Positions 10,304-19,930 of a stretch of DNA of 64,000 nucleotides are shown here, piece by piece. Numbering within the stretch: position 1 is the stretch's first letter; every line of letters starts with the position of its first letter. The position numbers and the translations under genes were made by a program. Source of the stretch: Diaporthe sp. PMI_573 (Eukaryota > Ascomycota > Sordariomycetes > Diaporthales > Diaporthaceae). Location of the stretch: the NCBI GenBank assembly GCA_021399435.1, contig JAJTUP010000002.1, forward strand, positions 2,914,001-2,978,000, read 5' to 3'. The notes below the pieces were generated by a model. That model was not told where the DNA came from, did not search any database, and saw only the letters and a list, made by a program, of their open reading frames with translations.

Positions 10304-12699
10304 TGGGCAGGGCAGAACCAAACTTCAGCCATATAAGGGAAAGGTTAGATGGGAAGTCGTCGTGGTTGAGGCAGATGCCATTCAATCCCGCGGACCGTTG
10401 GCTTTCGAATGATGCGTGTGGTATTGTGCAGCACGTCTCGGCAGGCGAGAAGGTTTTCAAATGGATGTGATCGCCCTTTTCGCTGCGTCTGCTGATGGTT
10501 GGGTTGCATTAGTGCATGTGCCAAGGATTCTGCTGCCCTTCCATTATGAAGTATTGGAGAAGGTTAGTGCCATTGTTTCATCCTGCTAAATATCACGCCA
10601 TTGCACTGACTGAACGCCTGTGGCTCTGAAAGGGCTCGACTCTACGAATGTCTCAGTCAGATCCATCAGCTCGGCTGCATCCGGGCAAGCCGGACCCGTC
10701 TGAGAATTGGACACGCTTCACCCGCTGCCCAAGATGAGACATAGTGCCAGAAGATGCTCAGATAGCACACCCATACCAAAATAAGTGGGCACAACATCAC
10801 CATTTCTTGTCTACATTGGAGTTACCGCGTATGTAATTACTGCTGGATGAGCCCCAAATTTGTGATACATCGCTCAAGAGTATACGACCAGCGAACTGGA
10901 TGAGACAACATAAACACCATCATGTTGATCACTTCCACAGGAGTACTAGAGGATGGTTCACAAAATTTTGGACTGCTAAAGGTATCCTTGTACGTCAATC
11001 TACAGTACGTGATCCAGTAGGACGTTGTCTTGTGTGAAAACGTGCTATAGATTCAGTCTTTGCTGGTCAAGCATACGCGGAACTCAGGTTTCTCTTTAGC
11101 TGTATGGACTATTTCCCGTTTCTAAATCGTTCTACTAAGTCGCGATGATAAACAGTGTATTGGTTCGTGGATTTCGCGGTAGGAAGCTCGCGAGACTCAA
11201 TCCCCTGTAGACCTCAATTTGCTTTGCACTCAAGCCTGGGGGCGAGTGTCTTTTTTTTGCAGTGTATGCATGATTTGATCAGGCATGTAAATGTAACAGT
11301 GCCGTATCTTGCCCTGCTCAGATGGCAACTTCTTGATTCAAAACCCCTTCCCCTCCCCCGGATTTTGCAACCTCGGAATTGCTGCCGCTAAAGCACAATG
11401 ACTAGAAGGGGGTATACGTTTCGTCCCTGCCCCATCAGGCCATGGATGATGTTGTTGTTCCCTGAGATCATGTTGTATATGTAGATGGCTGCCTGTAGTG
11501 TCTTAACTGGTGTATCAAATTCCACTCATGCGCGCTTGAACAACAGATGAATTATATCCGGTGGACCCACATCCACCTTTCTTGATTCCGGAGGAAACTG
11601 TGAGCCACACAAGCAACTCTTGAGTTCATGCTCAGATCTTTGTATCTATGAATTGTTCTTGGTATTGCAATGTGTCTCTTGTGTTGTCGTAGACCATTCT
11701 CAGCATCTGCAGTTGCGAGCGCAGCATAAGTGAGAATCTTGAGCACCATGTCGGTTCTGTTCACCTGAAAGACCAAGATTCATATTCCCAGGAGACCACG
11801 ACTTAGGTGGTGAGACCTGCTGACCGGTTCAAGAAAGCCTCATCAGACGGGACGCATAACCAGATGGCTTACCTGCAGGAGTGTCGTCGTGCTATGATTA
11901 TATCAATCAATGTATTGAGTGACTTAACCGGAGCTATTGGGACCGTCAGCACTTGTATGCCTCAGTTTTTGAAAGAGAAAGTAATCAATCATACCCCTCA
12001 ATTTCCACCACCCAAATGCTATCTAGGTAATGTCCAGCATAGTATGAAAGCTGCATTTAGTTGAAGAGGCCATCGACGCAGAAGTCACACATGGGAGTCG
12101 GGAAAATCCCAAACCAGAGGGGAATATATTGGCGCATCTGTCCTGACGAGTTTACAAACATGCTAAGCATGAGTGCATGATTACGGCGCGAGCCAACAAG
12201 CATTCGATGCGAATACCGTAGTGATGGCGACGAGGTTGTGATTGATATCCGAACAGCGATGTCCGAACACCGCTAATCATATCGTCCGGCCCCTCTTTTG
12301 GAATGTGTAGGTTAATTACAATGTCAGCGTTGAGGCGCTCCTTTTTGCAACTGCAGTCACCTAGCGGCCCCGCGCAGGATCCGCACAGCCACCGCCTACT
12401 GATAAGGAAGAAGTCGAATCTTATTTACCTCTATAACTAATAAAAGTTTTTTGCTACTTAAGTACCGACCGCAAGGCACAGCCCTGGCTTTGTATGGTTG
12501 TTTTCCTGTGGCCGCTGTCATCAGTTGAACACATTCGACGATCAGGAGAGACACAAATCAGAAGACCAATAGGTCACACAAAAAGCGTCCCCCCCACCGC
12601 TGACCACTTCTGTACTTGCGACAGACCTTACGCCATCAGCAACATCAAAGCAGCATTTGCAGTCTTCCACTGCTTGTATTTCTTTCCGCCCACACGACC
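10304..12699. other. Intergenic region between divergent genes
   Basis: This is the 2.4-kb interval between the divergent MFS transporter and PP2C gene. I see only short unconvincing frames and no repeats with recognisable ends. It must contain both promoters. The 200 bases before 12700 include a pyrimidine-rich leader. Confidence 0.5.
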
Positions 12700-14129
12700 A
12701 TGGTGCAGGATAGCTACCACGAACTAGAATGGCAAAGAAGGAATTACCCGATTCTCGACCTGGAGGAAGCAAACAAGGTCCTGCGCAGGGGCGAGCTCTC
12801 TCAGGACCCGGGCATAAGAGGCCCGGTCCCCATCACTCGCTTCGATACCCTGAGGCTGGAAGCGACGAGCCCATGCCAGGACAATTACACTTATGAGATC
12901 GCTGACGTCGGCACGGGCACGCCGTGGCATTTCTGGGGGGTCTTTGACGGCCATGCGTCAGTTCATGGCATGCTTCCGTGAAACGTGGTAATAAATCACT
13001 GACTTTCTTCAGCGGCTACCAGACTTCAACTGTGCTCAGCCAAGCGCTCGTCTCTTACGTGGTACGAGAACTAAAGCAGGCGGACAAGACCGACCCAGCC
13101 AGCATCGACAAGGCCACCAAGGACGGCTTCGTCAAGCTCGACGACGAAATCGTCAAGGGCGCTCTGGGGTCCGCGACGAGCGCAGGGAGCCGGCCGCGCG
13201 CGGAGGTCATTGCTGACATCGCCCCGGCAATCTCAGGCTCCATGGCTGTCCTCGGCATCTACGACCCGGCAAGTTCCACGCTGCGCGTTGCGTCCGTCGG
13301 GGACTCGCAGGCCGTCTTGGGCGTGCACAAGGCTACAGGTCCAGACGCCGACCCGTCTCAGGCGACGTGGACGGCAGTCCCGCTCTCCACGCCCCAGACG
13401 CCCGACCGCCCGGACGAGCTCGCCCGGATCCACGAGCAGCACCCGGGGGAGCCCGACTCGGATCTCTTCACCCCGGACGGGAAGCGTCTGCTCGGCCTGC
13501 CTGTGACCAGGGCGTTTGGCGACCACAGGTGGAAGTGGCCTGAGGAGGCGATCACGGCGGCTCGCAAGAAGTTCTACGCGCCTCCTGGCCGTCCGAACGC
13601 GAAGACGCCGCCGTATCTCTCAGCGGAGCCTGAGATTAGCACCACGACGGTCAAGTCGGGCGACTTTGCTGTGCTCGCCTCGGGTAAGTGTGCCCACCAT
13701 GGACGCGCATGAAGATGATCGATTACGAAGACTGACTTGGACACCCCAGACGGCCTCTGGGACACCCTATCGCCAGAAATCGCAGTGCAGTGCCTGCAGA
13801 TGTGGCTCCACGACGGCAGGCTGAAAGGCCCGGGTAAGCACCAGGATAATGCTACCCAACAGCCAGAGAGCGTCGAGTCCGCGCCGGTCTTCCCCGCCCG
13901 CGACGACGAGCCCGAGACGCGGGTGGGCTCCCCGTGGGAGTGGAAGGGCCGGGCCGAGGACTTTGTCGTCGAGGACGACAACGCCGCCACCCACCTTGCG
14001 AGGAACGCCCTGGGGGGCAAGAGGAGGGAGCAGTTCTGCACGATCCTGGGGGTGCTGGACCCGCACAAGGATGATGCCCATGATGATACCACGGTCCAGG
14101 TTCTTTTTTTCGGCGATACTCGAGGCTGA
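12700..14129 (+). CDS. PP2C-type protein phosphatase (pyruvate dehydrogenase phosphatase-like)
   Basis: Predicted 435-aa phosphatase from exons 12700-12956, 13013-13683, 13750-14129 (introns 56 and 66 nt; the first donor is GTCAGT). The start ATG has a good context (CGACCATGG). Seen: the metal-binding block GVFDGHAG, reconstituted exactly across intron 1; then SGSMAVLGIYD, GDSQAVLG, LPVTRAFGDHRWKW, ASDGLWD across intron 2, and a C-terminal DDTTVQVLFF. These are the PP2C motifs in order. The long insert before RLLGLPVTRAFGD, containing ELARIHEQHPGE, is typical of the PDP/Ptc5 subgroup. Family knowledge: Mg/Mn-dependent Ser/Thr phosphatases; Ptc5-type members dephosphorylate mitochondrial pyruvate dehydrogenase E1. 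I see no clear mitochondrial presequence after this ATG, so location and substrate are inference. The gene is convergent with the OPT transporter. Confidence 0.9.
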
Positions 14130-14808
14130 CTGGAGGGTGGTTCAAGCGATCCAGGCGTTCGCTGAGTCCTGTTCTCTGCGGCTCTCGTAATTGCAGCATG
14201 GTTGAACCTCCGATTTGCCTGGTTTTTACGAGTATGTCTTTCTCACTGTTTCTCATTGATGTTGCATCCAGTCTGAGCTCACTGCTCAGGCTTTTCTCTT
14301 CTATACCTGCAAGTTAGCGGGATCTTGTCTCAGAAAACATCAAAAAGAGATTGTGATCCCAGCATACGTATCGGGAGTCGCACTTCCATTACAACACAGC
14401 CATAGAGCATCTTCTTGTGCTGATTGCGTTCCCTCCAATCAGTGGTGATTTCTGATGTTGTCACAGAGGTGGCAATGTCTCTTGAAACTCTCTCGTGTTA
14501 CTCGGGACGGGGAAAAGCATCAAGGGGTGATGTTCAGACGGGCCGAAGAGGAAAGGATGTCTACACGAGGATCATCATAATGGAACAGGCCAGAACAGAC
14601 ATCATCACAAGCATCACAAGAAGAAAGGCACGGAATTGGTATTCTGTGCGAGTATTATCTTGCGGTATCATGGTAAACCACTTATATACGAAGGTGGTAG
14701 GCCCTGTATCCAACTCAAGCCAGCAATGACCACTTCCCCGTCTAGATCGCATCAGACATCAGCTCCCGGGCCTGAAACATGTGTCTCTCTCATCTGACAG
14801 ACATTTGC
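14130..14808. other. Convergent intergenic spacer
   Basis: The 679-bp spacer lies between the 3' ends of the phosphatase and the peptide transporter. Nothing is recognisable beyond the presumed 3' untranslated regions of both. Confidence 0.5.
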
Positions 14809-17790
14809 CTAGTGCCAAGTGGTTGGACCAAAGAATGATCCATCGTCAGCGACGGTCTTCGTCACTGCAGTGCCTTCCGCGTCAAGATTGTTTTGCCACA
14901 CAGTGTTACCCCACCAGTCAGGGAAGGACGCGCCGCTGAGCCCAAGGGCCAGTGCAGAGACAACAATACACAGAGCGGTACCAATGTCGAGAGCGCCGGA
15001 CAGGACATAGTTGTATCGGGCTATTGTAAAGATGTCTCAGTCAGTCATATTCTCTTATCAGTAGTTTATGACGGCAGGGAAACTTACTCCACCAGCCGAA
15101 ATAGGCTCTCCGAATAAAGTAGTTGAAAATAAGTCCCACAATAACCCATTGCCCCAGGTACCAGCACGTGGCTGGCGGGATCTGGCCGGCGGCCCCGAAA
15201 ATGGATGGGAAAAACAGGTATCGCAAGATTCCACGAGGGAAACGCCGGGCAACGAAATACTGGATCACAGGCAGGGCGGCTCCTATCAACCAGAAGTAGT
15301 TGGTCCAGCCTAGGCAGAATTGTGTCAGCAGCGGAATTTGAAGAAGTGATCTATTCTGGAAGATTGGACGACAGCCGGGGGATCGTGAGAGAAGACTCGA
15401 GCTTACTGTAAAGAGCGCCTGAGCTGAACATCCTCTTGGGGCCGACGACACCCCAAATGACAGAGGCGTTGAAGAAGGTCTTCGCATTGGGACATGTGAT
15501 GCCTTGTGGCTGACTGGATGTACAGACACCATCGATGTTGCCTCGGAGGAAGTTGTAAGTAGCGATTTGTACGATGCTGAGCCACACCACAGCGAAGAAC
15601 TGGGCGTAAAACATTGTGCGCGGTGGGATTTTCACTGAAGTCAAATTAGCTGTCAAAATCCCTGTGGACCAAACACTGTGCGGAGACGTTGATGTAGGAC
15701 AGCATATGCGTTGTGACTCCGTCAAGGTATGTAAGGGTGGGAAACCTACTATAGTGACCAATCTTCATATCAGAGACGTAAGTCAACCCGTTGTAGGCCT
15801 AGAGCACTAAGAGTCAGCGATAAAGCCACTGAAGAAGCAGATTTCTTGGGTAAAATACCATCATATAGCCCCCTGGTTTGTGTTAGTAACGTGCAAAGAC
15901 AACAGAGCGGGAAGAAGACTTTTACGCACAGCTTTTGAATAGCATCATGGCCACGGGTCTCCCCGGCTGCATGTAACCTATGATGAGTTCGGTGATAACG
16001 TTCAGGCCTGTTTGACTGTTCGTGATCGCTTGTATGATTCCGACGGGAAGGATGAGTACAACGCCGATGAGCACGCAGATAATGTAAGCCCACCATGCGA
16101 GGTGGGTTTCCCAGACTTGCGAAGCGATCATGCCGAACGCGAAAGAGACGAGGAAGACGCTGGCAAACCACCACTCAGGTGCCTCACGATACTTTCTCAT
16201 CATCCTTAGGTGGACATCGGCTTCTTCGTGTGAGGCGGATCGGGTGCGGGACCAGATGTCCTTTCCGTAGAAGAGGCCGACGTGAACGACAGTCGAGGCC
16301 AAGGCGGCGAAGGACATGCCGTACGTCAATGAAAACGCAGGCCCAAGGATCAGGGGCGAGTACTCTTCGTACTTTGTCTGGTTGAAGGTGAAGTCCGGGT
16401 TGAGGATCCTGCTCGTGTTGTACGGTGCCCCGAAGTGATCAAAGTTTCCATTCGCGCTGATGGGCAGATACTTGTAAAAGTCGGGACCAGCGTAGGCCAG
16501 TCCGATCGAGCCCAGCATCATCAGAAGAATACCGATTCCGACATTGAAGATGGCGAAAGCTGGTGTCTGCAAGGGCGACAGCAGGAAGCCCGTGATGATG
16601 TTCCAGTCGAACGAGAGCGGAATCAAGCCCACACCAGTCTGGCCACCAAGCAATTGGTTGACCAGGACATTATTGGGTGCAATCCACGTCGCAAAGGTGA
16701 ACACTTGAAGAAAAGTGGCCATAACTTGCGGGATCCTGTCGCACACAGAGTCAGCTACCAATACACCCAAAGAAAATCAGTCCCTTACGAATACGGGGAG
16801 AAGTCATACCATTCATAGCAGAATGTTCCAAACGCCACTATGAGGAAGAACTTGTAACGACCAATTTTCCAGCCGTTGGCCTGTGAGGGATCGGAAGGCC
16901 TGTGGTCATGCAGAGTGCTCATGACAGTGGTGAAGATGAGGGTGGCAGGCCAGACCATGGCAGCAGGCCAGACCAGGAACCTCCTCATGACGCCGGCGAG
17001 ACCGAAGCCCATAGCCTGGGTCGACAGGATGAGCAAGATCTGGAATCCCCAACCGAAGTGCTGCTTGTAGAAGATCTCTTGGGCAAGCAGGATGTCGAGG
17101 GCATATGAGAGCGCCGATCCGGCAGCCGTCATGATGACAATGACGGTGTGCTCCTTCATATTGAAGGGGGCCTCGGGGTTGAACTCAAAGTGCTGGCCGA
17201 AGAGGCGGAACTTCCAGTTGGGCATGCTCGCGTGCCAGCCCTTGCCCATGGGGTAGGCAATCAGCTGCACGACAACAGGAGAGATGGTGACGGGCGCACG
17301 GCGCATGTTGAGCAAGACATTGCAGGCGGTGACAACAGTGCAAGTGATGAGACCGATGGTCCAGGCTCGAATGGTGTTGACCGGGGTCTCAGGATCGTCA
17401 TAAGGCTTCACCGACGCCCTGACCTCGGCGTAGGGCGAGTCCTCAGCTAGCAGGGAGGTCTCGACAGCGGCCTCCTTCTCCAAGTCTCCGGTGCGCAGTA
17501 CCTGTTCGTGGACGGCGTGTTAGATGATACATGTGCCGCGCTGTGAACAACCCCTCTCCTTGTGTCACACACACTCTCCCTCACTCGCTCGGGTTGGCAG
17601 TACACACCTGGTCAGCAGCGTCCAGCTTCTCAACTTCCATGAAAGGATCCCATTTGTGAAGCTTCTTAAACTTCTTGAGATCGGCCTCAGGGTTGATGTC
17701 GATGGGAATGTCTGGGGAGACATCCCGTCCAGTGGACTGGCCCTCGGACACGAGGGCGTCCGAAGCCCTTCCGCGGAAGGAGAAGCCCAT
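14809..17790 (-). CDS. Oligopeptide transporter, OPT family
   Basis: Predicted 808-aa membrane protein from eight exons: 17790-17608, 17501-16789, 16735-15930, 15872-15859, 15798-15750, 15634-15407, 15309-15088, 15020-14809. Seen: a hydrophilic N-terminus with SPYAEVRASV and DDPETPVNTIRAWTIG, then many hydrophobic segments. The family block FKSWGYMMAYNGLTYVSDMK is rebuilt only if a 14-nt exon is used. HYMKIPPRTMF, NASVIWGVVGPKRMF, WTNYFWLIGAALP and RYNYVLSGALDIGTAL follow, with the usual FFGPTTW-type end. The length fits the fungal PT clade (about 750-900 aa). Family knowledge: proton-coupled uptake of tetra- to pentapeptides, glutathione-like peptides or metal-peptide complexes at the plasma membrane; the substrate cannot be told here. 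The ATG at 17790 is the first in-frame methionine. All introns are GT-AG. Confidence 0.93.
15859..15872 (-). other. 14-nt micro-exon of the OPT transporter
   Basis: This exon is flanked by a 57-nt intron (donor GTGCGT) and a 60-nt intron. It supplies part of Trp plus Gly-Tyr-Met-Met of the conserved FKxWGYMxM block. Skipping it would shift the frame of all downstream exons, so it must be included in a functional mRNA. Confidence 0.75.
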
Positions 17791-18751
17791 GGTTGGCGAA
17801 GCTGTCGCGTTCAATGAATTATGTGTGCCGGTATCTTGTAAAGAGTTGGAGACTCTCGAGATTGGCTACCTGGGCACAACCGTGCTGGAGGGGACGAAGG
17901 AATGAGTCGTCTGAACCGAGGGGCGACGAGTGAGGGCAGAGGAGGAGGGGTGGAGGGCGGCGGATATATTTCTACTCACTGGCTGACCGTAGGACCCCAA
18001 TGCAACGTGCGAGATGCTTGCCTTCCTCCGCAGAAGGGCAGGGGAGCAGGGGAGCAGGGGAGCAGGGGAGGCGGGTGCGGAAAGCGTGTGTGTGATGTGC
18101 AGGTCCCAAGTCCACCAGAGCGATGATCCCAGGGCCGTCAGTCTTGGCGTCCAAACGCTTGACTCTGAGCTTGATTACCACATTGTGATGGAACGGTATC
18201 ATTGGTGGCTCCAGGCGGGCGGCCGGTTGACCAGGTCGACCTGGCCGGTTCCATACGGGGGGACGGGGGGACTGGATTGGAGAAACCACCGAGCTGAAGT
18301 CTAACAGTGGTTGCTGTTGGACGAGGTGATCCAGACCATCTCCGCGAATTTCCACCCTGGAACTTTCCCGTCTAGGAAGGTCTGCGGTGGCGATCGGCCA
18401 GTACTCAAGGCTCATGCCGTTTGTAGCAGTTTGCTCATGCCTCGGTTGTGACCTGCTATGGCCGCCTCCCCCAGATGGGTCAAGCGTGCACAGGGAATAC
18501 GATCTGTACTCCCCACCGGTGTACAGGCTTGATCTCAACCTCCGCTCCAGCAACTACTCTGAACTCTCTTCTCTGGCTCAAAACCTTCGAATTATTTATA
18601 ACTCGTGCTTGGGACCAACTACGGCTGCCGCTGATGCACGCTGCTGGCACTCGTGAACTTTTCGTGAGGGTTTATGCCTGGCCACTTTCGAGGGTCTGTC
18701 CTGGCGGCAGCGTCCGACAGCAAACTCGAACCATTCCGAGGCTCATAAACC
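17791..18751. other. Intergenic region with GGGGAGCA repeat
   Basis: Upstream region of the OPT transporter. A short G-rich tandem repeat (GGGGAGCA units, imperfect) lies at about 18037-18072. No gene is supported; open frames here have no family resemblance. Confidence 0.55.
18744..18751. repeat. Left target-site duplication of hAT element
   Basis: CATAAACC directly abuts the left inverted repeat and is repeated exactly at the right end. Eight bases is the hAT-family duplication length. Confidence 0.9.
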
Positions 18752-18772
18752 CAGTGATGTTATTGGATTGGA
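18752..18772 (+). repeat. hAT left terminal inverted repeat
   Basis: 21 bp, an exact reverse complement of 19902-19922, followed by subterminal GGATTGGA and ATCCAATCCAGTCCAG-like repeats. Confidence 0.92.
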
Positions 18773-18944
18773 TTGGAGCTGGATCCGAGCCTCGATCCAA
18801 TCCAGTCCAGACGTGGGGACAGGCAGCCTCCAGGATATCCAGAACCGATCCAGTTCATATTTTTACCCTTTTGGGACAATCAATGAGCCGCTGAATAAGC
18901 AGACTTGGAGTAGAACTGTTCTTGTCCTTGGGTTATGACACCAC

Positions 18945-19552
18945 CTAACTACGGAGCTCATGTTCTCTAGCAACTTGCGTCTCCAGTATGTTCTTCTCGC
19001 TTCCATCATCTTCGCCGCCTTCCTCTCCCTCACCCAGCCCATCCGCCCCAACTGTACTCCCTGCCTCACCCTCCATCAAACCGATGGCAGAGTCATCAAA
19101 TGCCTTCTGCTCCGGGCGACCATACCAAGCTCGTAAGCACTCGCTGGCTTCAATGACGTCCATCCGGAGCCGTGAGCGATGATTTGGTGTTTCGATTCCA
19201 GGTGGTTTAAGGTAGTACAATTGCCCTTGCCGGAAATAGGAAGTCCCTGTTGGCGCTGCTGCTGTTCGCACAGATAACAGTACCAGAACGTCTTCGTCGG
19301 GTCCTGCTTGAGTTGTATGTCTTCACCATACTGCCAGACGACTGATGTCCTTTTCTTGGTGTGCTTTTGGGACTTTGCCACAACAGAGTAGCGTACATAT
19401 TGCTTCCCATTCAGCTTGAATTCGTCGGGTTCGATCAGGGTTCCGTCGGGGTCGTTTGGGCGAGGACTAATATATGTTGGAGCAAGAATAACTCTGTCAG
19501 AATCAGGACGGCGACCGCTGGCAGCACCGAAATAGCTGGAGATAGTGGCCAT
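18945..19552 (-). pseudogene. Truncated hAT transposase N-terminus with BED zinc finger
   Basis: From the ATG at 19552 the frame gives MATISSYFG, then SVVWQYGED, FWYCYLCEQ and a His pair in LNHLESKHQI. This is the aromatic/Cys-x2-Cys...His-x4-His arrangement of a BED-type finger that binds transposon ends. After the histidines this frame runs into unrelated sequence and stops at 19076. A +1 frame from about 19180 continues with an acidic, protein-like stretch (IEASECLRAWYGRPEQ, then Glu/Gly-rich) to 18945, so there is either a frameshift or a small intron. No DDE catalytic region follows. It could still make a DNA-binding fragment. Confidence 0.7.
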
Positions 19553-19901
19553 GGTGTAGCTGGTGAGTGGACTGTTCAGACACGTCTGCCACAGTAGAAG
19601 GACTGCTGAAGTCGCGAGCGACGCGTTTGCCTCCGTGCTTTTAATAGCGTAGCAATCTGCACGCGTTGGATGTTAACCCAATAGCGGAACGATAGTTCGC
19701 GCGTCGTGTCGTGGTCTGCGACGGCAGCTGCGACGGGAGACTCCTCATGACCACTCAATTAGGCTTAGCTCTTGCCTTATCAGGTTAGACCATTGGAGCT
19801 CCAGGAGCTGGTTGCCAATCAATCCAATCCAGTCCAAATCTTCGAGAAACCCAAATCCAGTCCAGCCATTTTCCGACAAATCCAGTCCAATCCAAATTGC
19901 C

Positions 19902-19922
19902 TCCAATCCAATAACATCACTG
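19902..19922 (-). repeat. hAT right terminal inverted repeat
   Basis: 21 bp, an exact reverse complement of the left end. It is preceded over about 90 bp by repeated ATCCAGTCCA and CCAATCCA motifs. Confidence 0.92.
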
Positions 19923-19930
19923 CATAAACC
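19923..19930. repeat. Right target-site duplication of hAT element
   Basis: CATAAACC, identical to 18744-18751. Confidence 0.9.

Larger units (their letters stand above)
18752..19922. mobile_element. Internally deleted hAT transposon with perfect ends
   Basis: A 1171-bp element bounded by perfect 21-bp terminal inverted repeats (18752-18772 and 19902-19922, starting CAGTGATGTTATTGG) and flanked by identical 8-bp direct repeats CATAAACC. Seen: both ends have several copies of an ATCCAGTCCA-like subterminal motif, which in hAT elements are transposase-binding sites. Inside is only the 5' part of a transposase-like gene on the minus strand with a BED zinc finger; the catalytic and hATC dimerisation regions are absent. 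It is therefore non-autonomous and would need a full-length relative elsewhere. Identical TSDs and TIRs suggest a fairly recent insertion. Confidence 0.93.

Noticed and set aside
13210..14256. Several frames overlapping the PP2C gene on both strands
   Set aside because: Arg/Ser/Pro-rich compositions typical of shadows; the correct frame has the complete PP2C motif series.
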